Assembly (NCBI GenBank): GCA_012845835.1
Contig: JABAKD010000027.1
Location: 1,162,001 to 1,226,000, forward strand
DNA length: 64,000 nucleotides
DNA from: Undaria pinnatifida
Lineage: Eukaryota > Sar > Phaeophyceae > Laminariales > Alariaceae
Reading direction: 5' to 3'
Made by a program: the position numbers and the translations under genes
The notes under the pieces: model-generated
The model's database searches: none
What the model was told of the DNA's origin: nothing
The model's input: only the letters and a program-made list of their open reading frames with translations
Part shown: positions 46,501 to 55,499 of the stretch, piece after piece
Numbering within the stretch: the stretch's first letter is position 1
Layout: the number at the start of each line of letters is the position of its first letter

Positions 46501-49500
46501 GACCAATCCAAACGAGTGTACCTGGTATAGTGTGATGTACCTGGTATGTAGTACTGATTCAGAGTCGATCCTTGATTTTCACTGTTTTGAACCGACGTGA
46601 ACCACTACCCAATTGGTCTAACTGTATGATACGGTAGTAGTCTGTTAATAGTATGCAAGTGTCGTTGTGACGCATTCAAGATGCACCCTACTCGTTAACC
46701 TGCGAACTGTGCAACTATCGCTTACGTCTGGTCAGGTTACTGCTCGTGGACTCATGCATCGTACTGAGAAGAATCTTGTACTCTCCAACGTGGTACTGGT
46801 ATTGTATGATATTGTACTAAGAGCTGAATGCTCAATATACCTGGCATTTAATGTTATAAGCTATCATGTGTATTGTTGTACACCTGATGTCTGATATTTG
46901 CCGTGTGCTACTGTTCGATATATTTGACGATGTATGCTGCTTGCTACATGTGTGTGGTACACCTGATATTATCCAATGCTTTCAAATATATTTGCGGTGT
47001 ATTGTTGTACTTGTTTTATTGTTGTTGATTGTTGCCAGGTGGTGCGTAACGTGGTGTTCGAGCCACGCCTTCTGCCCGGTGGTGGTGCCACGGAGATGGC
47101 CGTGTCCCAGGCCCTGTCTAAGAAGGCACAGGTGAGCATTGCTCGTACAGACACGAACCACCTCTATTGGCCGTGTCGTACCGTACCATGCCGTACCGTG
47201 TCATTCCATACCGGGTTGTATTTCATCGTATCAGATAATATATCATGGTGTCCCATGCCTTGTTTAAGAAGGCGCAGGTGGCCGTTGCTTATTTTAACGC
47301 GTTAAAACCGCTCCCGCTCTCGGTATTATAGGCAGCCGTTTTTATACCGTGATACTATGCCATGTCCTTTTATGTATTCAGACCCTGCCTCAGAAGTCAC
47401 GAGGGGGTTTTGCTCCGGCAGACGCGTTTCGCCGCTATTCAATGATACCGCTCTTGGTTGGCGGTAGGCAGACATTAACATACCGTGTTATGCCGTACCA
47501 TGTCGTATTATATGTATGATGGTGTCCCAGGCCTCGTCTAAGAAGACACGGTGGGTACAGTTCCCACAGACGCGAATCGTCGTTATTAGACCACTCTTGA
47601 TAGGCAGATCCTATCATGCTGTGTCATATTATACCGTGCCATGTCGTGTTCTATGTAATCGTCTTTCAGGCCCTGTCTAAGAAGGCACCGATGGCCATTG
47701 CTCCGACAAACGCGTTTCGACGCTACCGCTATCGGTTGCGGTAGGCACCCTCTTTCACACCATGTCGTACCGTACCGTACCGTACTGTACCGTACCGTAC
47801 CGTGCCATGCCTTAATACATATAATATGACCGTGCCCCAGACTCTGTCCAAGAGGGCGCAGGTGGGTGTTGCTCTGACAGACGTGATTCGCCGCTGTTAG
47901 ATCGCTCTTGGTTTATTGGGCAGCCGCTGTCATACCATGTCATGCTATGCCATGTCATTTTTTTTGTTGTAATGACAATTCATCCCAATTCTTATCAATT
48001 CATGTAACTTCACGTACCTGGTACATTGGAGTGAGTACGTACCACTGCTTTGTCTCACCTCGCGCCTGCCAAAATTTCCCATGTTTACCTACGTGGTCCT
48101 GTATGGCTGTATGGCTGCATGGCTGTATGGCTGTATGGCTGTATGGCTGTATCGGCGGGCAAGCTATCTCCAGGGTCCAAAGTTAGATTTTGTGTTTATT
48201 CGTCTTTTTATCGGTCGGCTTATCAACACTTATGTTCGGAGCGGTTGGATCCTGGGCGAACGTCGTTATCAAATGTCGCTTAGCTGTCATGCTGTCACAG
48301 CATTGCTTGTGGTATACCGGCTATTGTGTAAATTGTTGACATTTATCTAATTGTCTCTGTGTCTAATTGCTAATTGCCTTTGCCGAATTGTACACAAAGT
48401 GCTACAGCGATTGTATAGCGCACTGGTGTACCGATAGTAAAACGGCCAGGTGTAAGACTTTTCGGGAGGTAGGACCAGGTAAATCGTTTTGTCTCGAAGC
48501 AGAATACTCTTGTAATTTGTACGGGATCACTTTGTGCAGTATTAGTAAGTATTAGTAAGTATTAGTAAGCAGTAGTATTAGAGGATATTACCATGGTATA
48601 GATACGACCACCAAAATTGTCGTGTCAAGGGGTGGTCTTGCACTGGGTACACGACTGTAACATTTACCCGGTGTCGTGCTAACCGCCGGTGTTTCTCGGT
48701 CTGACGGTCTCTCTGTGGTGTGGGGATTTCACAGGAAGTGGAAGGAGTGCAGCAGTGGGCATTCAAGGCCGCCGCCTCTGCGCTGGAAGTCATCCCGAGA
48801 ACGCTCGCGCAAAACTGCGGGACCAACGTAGTACGAGTGCTCACCCAACTCAGGGTGAGGAGTAGACTAATAATGTACCTGGCATATCGTATGTTAGGCC
48901 TGAATACATTTCGTAGTAGCTGCTCCGCGGATGGCATGCCTGTCTTGCTCCCGCCTGAAACTCCGTTCGTCATTGCGCCCATCCATCCATCCATCCATCT
49001 ACCCATCCATCCATCCATCCATCCATCCATGTATCCGTCTATACAGCTATCCGTCTCTATCGTTTCCATTGCTCCCGTCCTGTCAAGCGACTGCGGCGTT
49101 GCACGAGGTACACGCCCAATGCTGAATGCAGCAAAAAAAAAGAGTTGAATACATACCAGGTATTGTAGTTGTTATGCCTGATACGTCCTTCGCGTCCGTG
49201 GACTTCTGATCACTGTACAATTTCAGCCACGATTGTGATTGGATCACGACGTGTGTAGACACAGCGCCAGAGCACGGCACCCCTGTGTCGACGCTGCAAT
49301 GCCTCAAGGTTGTACACAGACTGTACGTAGGGCCACAACGCTGTGCATACGATTAGGCGGTGTACTTGCCTGCTGAGCCAATTCAAGTTTTAACCGCTTT
49401 AGAGCCGACTGCACGTGTTTTGGGACATTCTACTTGAGATTAGTGCGCGATCGTTTTTGCAATTGTAAACAGCTCTACAAGCAGCTGCATAGAAGGTGGG

Positions 49501-51978
49501 AGTCCCTTTTGCTGGCTCCAAACGACTGCCGAAAAGCTGGTGTTTGGTGGGGCATACCTCAAAACGTCCTTGTGCTGTGTTGGCTCTTCGTGTTGTTTTC
49601 CCCCGTGTATGACAGGGTATACCACCCGCGGTTGTATATCACGCCCCAGGAGTATACCACCCGGGTGATGCAGTATTTTAATTATAAATAAAAAAACGAT
49701 TCATGACCCGGGTACGTTATATACCACCCCCCCCTGCGGTACCATGGCTTATAATCGGTAAAACAGCCCCAATGTACCGATATCTGCTCCCCCGAAATGC
49801 AGGACGGGCACGGCAACAACCTTTCTACCGGTCTTCTTTGGTGGTCGATTTCAATCTTGCACGTCGACCCAGACCAACATGATTCTATGCTTGATCCTGA
49901 CCCTAACCCCATAAAATTGACAATTATTTGACAAATTAAAAAATAAATTTGGTAATGATTTGAGGGGCTCGAGGTCGGTAGAGGCAGTCGCGCGAATCCT
50001 TTCTAAATGCTGATACTGTGGCAGTCCTTTACTGATGCCACCCGCCTAGTTTGCCATCTCGCTCGGTAATGCATGTTGTAAAATTCGAAACGACCACCCA
50101 GTTTATCATCGGGGGGCGTTGTATACCGCACCCCTGGGGTATTTTTTTTTCTTTTTTTTCTTTTTTTTTTGCACACTTTCACTTTCCAGCTTCTGGACAA
50201 GCCGTGGTCACAGGTGTTGTCCCTTCTCCCCCCCGGTTCTTGCCTTCAATTTTTATCGCGCATAGGGTTCAGCAATCCCACTGCTCGTCGATTGTTCATC
50301 GAGTGTTGCTAACTCACGCTCTCGCGCTTTCCGCAAGTCAATTTGTCCACAAGAAAAAGTCCCAACGAATTTATACGAGTATGCACTCGGCGGGGCTCGA
50401 ACTCACGAAACTGACCTTTACCAGGCTCGAGGATAACCTGATACGCCACCGGGGCGACCGATGTATACACCACACCAGGTGGTAAGTTTTTCCGATCCCC
50501 AAATGTTACCACCGGGGGTGTGGTGTACATCGTCATGTACGGTAGGCGAAGCACGCGAAAGAAGCAAAGTGCGCGTGAGGCATACCCGACATAACCTCCG
50601 TGTGCTGTGTTGACTCTACGTGATGTAGGAAACCAAGGGACTGTAGAAATGATGGTGTGTTTGGTGCATACCTGACAACGCACTATGGTTGTTGTGTTGG
50701 GTCGAGGTAATGTTTTTTGGCGAAGCACGCGAACGAATGACCGTGCGCGTGGGGCATACCTGACATGGCGTTATTACGCGTTGTTGACTCTACTAGGTGT
50801 GATATTTCTAGGCGAAGTACCCAAACGAGGCGAAGTGCGCGTGGGGCACATTACATTTTAGATTATTGTGCTGTGTTGCCTCTATCTACTGCCTGATGTT
50901 TTTAGGCAAAGCACGCAAACGAGGCGAAGTGCACGTGGGGCATCGACGGGACGACAGGCGTGATGACCGACATGAAGGACCTCGGCATCTGGGAGCCATA
51001 CACGGTCAAGACCCAGACCTACAAGACGGCGGTCGAGGTCAGCGTTCATGGATCTATATATCCATTACCATTACCTGGTAACGTTTTATGACCGATCTAT
51101 ACCGTAAGATATGGTATACATCTATTACCGTATTACGACCCATCTATTGATCTACTTCCTTTTTATGACCGACCTATGGATGTACTACCGCCGTGTAACC
51201 GATCTACGAAGCATAGCTTTTATGACCGACCTGTACATCTTAATATGTATTTCGGTGCTGTGACCTATCTATGGATTTTTCCCCGTACGATGACCGATCT
51301 ACTGATCTACCGATATTTTGGCAATACTAGGTATGCGTCTTGGCATTTTCATGCTGTACCGACACGTGTGCGGATTGTCCTGGTTGTTTTTTTCTCGATG
51401 GCCGTTGTACACCGCGCTTGCATTTGTGGAGATAAGAGTCGTGGTCCAACCGCGAAGGCATCTAATCGACTTGAACCGACTGTTCCTTGATCGAGTTATA
51501 TCCTGCAGACAAAAAACACCAAACAACGCGTGCTTTGGAGCTTCAAGATACAGTGGCTTATCGGCCAAAATGTTTCGGGCGTCGTCGTCGATGTTCACCC
51601 GTTCAGGGCCATCTCGAATCATTTTTTACTTGCGATGGGAGCCACAAACTCGATTCTGCGCTTGACAAGATGGTTCCGCGCTACTTTCCTGAACACTCAA
51701 CCTAGAACACGCGCACTTGCATAACGTACAGACGATGAGATACCTGGTACCGGATTTTTTTTTCCTGGTCAAGAAAAGCTATTCCCCTGCTATTTATCGA
51801 GAATTCTGACGCCTTTTGATACCTTGCCAGAATGTCCCCTAACGGGTATAATGTGGCGGTACTGATTTCTTACCCCCATCCTCTCCCGTGTTACCCGTCA
51901 CCCTTCCAGGCGGCTTGCATGATCCTTCGCATAGATGACATCGTCTCCGGGATCAAGCACGGACAAAAACAAGGGTGA
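34554..51978 (+). CDS. CCT3: CCT3, gamma subunit of the TRiC/CCT chaperonin
   Basis: Exons: 34554-34678, 38024-38099, 38959-39055, 39630-39688, 40821-40957, 42871-43009, 44230-44343, 44738-44914, 45470-45612, 46230-46344, 47039-47131, 48735-48854, 50906-51037, 51910-51978. They total 1596 nt, 531 residues plus TGA, all GT-AG and in phase. The protein aligns end to end with CCT gamma: [20 protein letters not shown], the ATP-site segments [15 protein letters not shown] and [161 protein letters not shown] folds actin, tubulin and other proteins in the cytosol by ATP-driven cycles. The acidic/Gln-rich tail of the animal protein is absent. Several introns hold decayed copies of exon edges. The start has a purine at -3 and matches the family N-terminus. 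Confidence 0.97.
38212..38256 (+). repeat. Copy of the 3' edge of CCT3 exon 38024-38099
   Basis: CGCTGCATCCTCGGCGAGGTAACA mirrors the real end ACTGCATCCTCCGCGAGGTAACA about 140 bp upstream and keeps the GT donor context. It lies in the following intron and would be a decoy donor only. Confidence 0.7.
38760..38945. repeat. Intron tandem duplication upstream of CCT3 exon 38959
   Basis: GCGCCGCTATGTGCTATTTA and GCGCCGCTGTGTGCTATTGA, about 100 bp apart, mark a two-copy unit. Confidence 0.6.
39918..40125. repeat. 13-bp minisatellite (TGGTGTGTGTGAT)
   Basis: About 15 near-perfect units of TGGTGTGTGTGAT in the CCT3 intron between 39688 and 40821. TATGG/GTATG-rich repeats follow (about 40190-40375). 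Confidence 0.9.
41068..41130 (+). repeat. Decoy copy of the 5' edge of CCT3 exon 42871-43009 (first)
   Basis: CTTGTTTTAGATGGGGCGAG, then AAGTTGGTGTCGATGGCCAT, mirrors the real TTGTTTTAGGTGGGGCGAAA/AGCTGGTGTCGATGGCCAT. The AG acceptor is kept; after GGCGCGGCGAA it runs into CATGGTTGCAATA repeats. It lies 1.8 kb upstream of the functional exon. Confidence 0.8.
42652..42712 (+). repeat. Decoy copy of the 5' edge of CCT3 exon 42871-43009 (second)
   Basis: TTGTTGCAGGCGCGGAGGGA, then AGTTGGTGCCGATGGCCATT and GACGCGGTGAAGCG, repeats the exon start 206 bp upstream of the true one, with AG kept. It then diverges to GTGGTTGCAATAATC. CATGGTTGCAAT repeats flank it (about 42590-42800). Confidence 0.82.
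45008..45445. repeat. CATCAA/CACCAA-rich low-complexity intron
   Basis: Nearly G-free plus strand with CATCAACACCAA-type trinucleotide-phased repeats between CCT3 exons 44738-44914 and 45470-45612. It yields a 168-codon open frame of Asn/Thr/Ile that is an artefact. Confidence 0.8.
47085..47905 (+). repeat. Array of about six copies of the 3' edge of CCT3 exon 11
   Basis: The functional edge GCCCTGTCTAAGAAGGCACAG|GTGAGC ends at 47131. Decayed copies have their junctions near 47277 (TTGTTTAAGAAGGCGCAG|GTGG), 47402, 47550 (CTCGTCTAAGAAGACACG|GTGG), 47690 (CCTGTCTAAGAAGGCACCGAT) and 47861 (CTGTCCAAGAGGGCGCAG|GTGG). Spacing is 125-171 bp. Shared intron sequence follows each (TTGCTCNGACAGACGCG...CGCCGCTATT). 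Two or three keep a GT after CAG and could act as alternative donors. Confidence 0.88.
48100..48158. repeat. 8-bp minisatellite (TGTATGGC)
   Basis: About seven units of TGTATGGC, one TGCATGGC variant, in the CCT3 intron 47132-48734. Confidence 0.9.
48978..49034. repeat. (ATCC)n microsatellite
   Basis: CCATCCATCCATC tetramers over about 55 bp in the CCT3 intron 48855-50905. Confidence 0.9.
49604..50542. mobile_element. Non-autonomous DNA element (element 3), carrying a SINE
   Basis: About 940 bp. Left end CGTGTATGACAGGGTATACC; right end reverse complement CCGTACATGACGATGTACAC. The ends are related to each other and to elements 1 and 2 (CCGTAnnTGAC...CACCC). TA is present on the right (50543-50544) but not clearly on the left. 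No transposase ORF is seen. It sits in the CCT3 exon-13 decoy array and holds SINE copy 3. Confidence 0.65.
50142..50460 (-). mobile_element. tRNA-derived SINE, copy 3
   Basis: Minus orientation: poly-T-rich tract 50142-50170, body, B box GTTCGAGCC and A box TGGCGTATCAG intact on the minus strand, ending at 50460. Very similar to copy 1 at 10249-10566. Flanks GTATACCGCACCCC (left) and GTATACACCACACC (right) may be a decayed target-site duplication. It is nested in element 3 in a CCT3 intron. Confidence 0.85.
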
Positions 51979-54900
51979 TCAGGGGATCATGTCCATGTTG
52001 CGCCTTGGTTTCTCAGGCCGTGAACATGCCGGAAATTAATTTCACTCTACGGCGGCCGTGCTTTGGTGTTTGGTGTCATGTCTCATGTTTAGCATGCCAT
52101 GTCTCTAGCACACCCCATGTCGAGCATGTGATGGTTCTGACATGTCACGTCTCTACTGTAGCACGTCATGTCTCTGGCCTGATGTTTCCAGTATGTCATG
52201 TTTCTAACACGCCATGTTTCTAACATGTGTCTCTAGCATGCCATGCTTGTAGCCTGCCATGTCTCCAGCATGCCATGAGTCTAGCATGCCATGTTTCTAG
52301 TATGCCATGCTTCTAGCGTGTCATGACTCTAGCATGTGGTGTCTGTAGCTTGTGATATCTGTGGTAAGGCGTACGGGTTTCGTTATGAAACTCTCGAACG
52401 TGTGTCTGCCGGCAGCTCTAGTCTAGTGCTGTGTCCGTCTGCTGGGTCGTTGAGGAGCCGGCAGATATTTTTCGTGCCTGTCAGCAGTGTCTTGACTTGA
52501 CGTTCTTCCACGTGGCGCTGTGTGGCGAGCCATGCGGCCCTCTCCAAACCCTGAGTTGGAATTAAAAATCTGGTGGCGAACTTATATTTTTTTGGTGTGA
52601 TGGTGTGTACAAGGGGTCTGGGCATCACAGCTACAACCACAACGGAATGGCGATGCGTTAATATAGCCACTCGGGGATCCTACTATGGCCCAGGGATGTC
52701 TGTGTAGACTAGTCAGTGTGTTGTGCTGTGTCAGCGGGATCAGTGCTCGCGGGGCGGGGTCGCCCTGCGTACGCACGTGAAGTATTAATTGGTAATACGA
52801 GTAGAACCCTATCGGGTCGCTGGTGCGTTAGTCTGGTGAGAAGTCAAGAGGACTATATCGTACACATGGCAATATCACCTGAAAGCAATAATACCACCAT
52901 ATCACACATGGAAATCGTGAACACGGACGATGACGCCAAATCGTGCTATTTTTACCTGTTTGGAATCCTCTTGACCTAATGGTGCATGGAGTTATTTCTT
53001 ATTACGGCGACATCCTACATGCAGTACTTGCAGCGGAGAGCAGGATAATAAGGCATACGTGGTATCAGGCACCCGCAAGCAACATGTACCAGGTACCCTG
53101 CAAGATGATATTCACTATATTCCATTCTTCTCGCAGCAGCACCGCATCTACAGCAACCATAACAAACTAAAAACAAGGCTGTGAGCGTGGCGGGGAGGGG
53201 AGCCGCGCACGGATAACCAAACAAAGCTCGGCGGGATCCATCCCACACGTCGAGGATACGTCATGGAGTCGAAAGCCTGGTCAACTGTCGCATACAAAAC
53301 TAACGGCACCAGCGGGGGATTCGTCTCGGGGGAAATCTGCCGTGAGACGGGTATACTAAGGGTTGGGCCTTTGAGAGATACGACAGAGCTAAGCGGGGAA
53401 TTGGAATCTGTTACAAATGTCACGAGTGAAGCTTGTGGCCGTACTGGTACACTGCAGCGGCGGTCCTTTAATGCGTTATTTACGTTTTCCTCTTTGCACT
53501 TCGCTTCTCGATTTCCATATAATTAGACTAATAATCATGCTCACTTGAAATACGGTATTATGTATGTGATACCGGGTGCATTTTACGTGCTCATCATCAC
53601 GGTCAGCAATCAAGTTGGTGTTGCGACAACGCCTTTAATAAATATTATGCACCCGAGGCCGTTTCACCGGCTATGGGCCATCTATCTATCCACGATCGTA
53701 TTTTGGTGGTACTAAACAGATCATCACACATACTGAGGACCGTCGATAGGGACAGCTCACGCTATCGCTATAGTGCAAACCTAAGGACACGCCGGCTACC
53801 GCTGGATTGCGAAGGTAATTGAGTTAAATCGACCCACGACGTGTATGAAGATACGTGGAAGTATGGTGAGCTTAATTAAGCTTTATTTTTCCCCATCCGC
53901 CGGAGGAAGAAAAAAAAACAAAAACACACGCGCGTACGTACTAGACTAGACTATAGTCTACCAGGTATGCTATTAGTCTAGACTAATACTGTAGTATTAA
54001 TAGTAGTAGGACCTATTTTGAATTACGAGACACACTGCGCATTAGTCGCACTTATCTCCATAAAGAGTTCGTTATATTACGGATAGTGCAAACAGGTCCC
54101 CTCACACGTGCTACGTGCAGGGAGTTGTTTAGTGTGTAGTATTGGAATACGAGACACAAAGCAGTAGCGAGGCATGACCGGACAGCATATAATTCCAGCA
54201 TCTTCCCCGGGTCTAGACTAATGGTATCGTCTAGACTAACGATGGAGCTGTTCTTCGGCGACGGCTAGTAGTGCCAGCACGCAGGCATGCACAAAGTCAG
54301 CCCCGAAGACCTGATCGTCTGGCCTCTTGCGGCTTGATGCCAATCAGTAACATAGAGGCTGTGATGCCGCAACAAAGACAGGATGAACTTGTATCCGTTC
54401 CCGATCCCCTAGACGCTACGTACCGCCTTTTTTTCGACATATATTGGAAAACTGAAATTCAAAACTTGCAGAAAAAGTTCCTCTTCATCGAGGCCCTTTC
54501 CACGCATAAAGAGTCAAGAAGTCCACAACGGCACCTGCTGGTACCTGAAGATCCACATATCTCGCCTCGCTGGTGGCGTGCCCGAGCAAGACGACCATCC
54601 TCACTCAGGCACATCGGTTCACCGCTGCTCCTCCTTGCCGATAAACCTCAACAAGTCAGGCTAACAAGGCCAAGTTAGGCAAGGCAAGTCAAGTCAAGGT
54701 CAGGTCGGTTCCAAGGAGATCGAACTTGCTTGTCTTTTTCGTCTTTCGTCTTTCCCACGAGGGACATTGAGCACGTCTTGGCTCTGTGGCTATTTGGTCA
54801 GAGAATGCAGTGCGCGGCGATGCCCCTGCCTTCCTTTTCGGTATTGGCGTGCATGGCGTAGTGGGTGGGCGTTGCAAATGTGTCAAAAGTCTACAGGACG

Positions 54901-55215
54901 CCGCGTGGTAAGTTGGATTTACAGTTTGCTTCTCTCTGTGGTTGCGTTGTGTACTGTTCAGGCTGGTGAAACAGGCACTGTGCAGGAAAAAGCGCAAACG
55001 CGTCAGCAACCCTACGCAACGGGACACACCATCAATACACGCAACACACGCAGCCCAGCAAAAAGCACGTGCCTTCGAGCGCATGCAGACTCCATGTATG
55101 TGTTGCTGTCTGTGCACTGCACCATATAGACTATACGTACAGTATTGTGCAATGCTGTACCACTGGTACCTGGCACTTACCAGGTACTAGTCTAGACTAA
55201 TAATATCATTAGACT
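51979..55215. other. CCT3 3' flank and gene-poor region
   Basis: A degenerate ATGCCATGTNTCTAGC repeat occupies about 52070-52345. The palindrome TAGTCTAGACTA and its halves cluster at about 53520-55215. Open frames at 53263-53526 (+), 54271-54678 (+) and 52383-52670 (-) show no recognised domain; 54271-54678 includes an unremarkable stretch DATYRLFFDIYWKTEIQNLQ. Confidence 0.45.
52070..52345. repeat. ATGCCATGTCTCTAGC degenerate tandem repeat
   Basis: Units such as AGCATGCCATGTTTCTAGTATGCC with a period of about 16-18 bp lie just downstream of the CCT3 stop codon, probably in the 3' flank. Confidence 0.75.
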
Positions 55216-55499
55216 ATATTAATTTTGAAAAAGGCAACGGCCGAAACAGAAACCACACGAATTTGTAGTTGTGAATGTCAACGGTGTGATGGCGCTCATT
55301 GCACATCAGCCTGGCGATTATGGCAGTATGTAGCGTGTAGCATCTATCAAATTTGTGTAGACTGCATTGGAAGAGCCGCCGTACCGGATGTTCATCGGCA
55401 CCGACTAAGGGCACTAGCTCGGGTTAACCATCTTGCTTCCTCTTTTATGTGGCTGAGAAACAAGAATTTAGACGCTTAAGACGGTTGCTATCGAAGTTG

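Larger units (their letters stand above)
49510..50905 (+). repeat. Array of decoy 5' edges of CCT3 exon 13, split by a transposon
   Basis: The true exon start GCAAAGCACGCAAACGAGGC is at 50906. Related starts lie at 50812 (GCGAAGTACCCAAACGAGGC), 50720 (GCGAAGCACGCGAACGAATG), about 50630 (weak) and 50546 (GCGAAGCACGCGAAAGAAGC). Spacing is near 92 bp, each followed by GTGGGGCATACCTGACA-like intron sequence. A further diverged unit lies at about 49515-49600 on the far side of element 3, showing that the element entered an existing array. Confidence 0.85.

Noticed and set aside
48720-49148. 142-codon frame covering CCT3 exon 12
   Set aside because: Only 48735-48854 is coding; the rest is intron, including the ATCC microsatellite.
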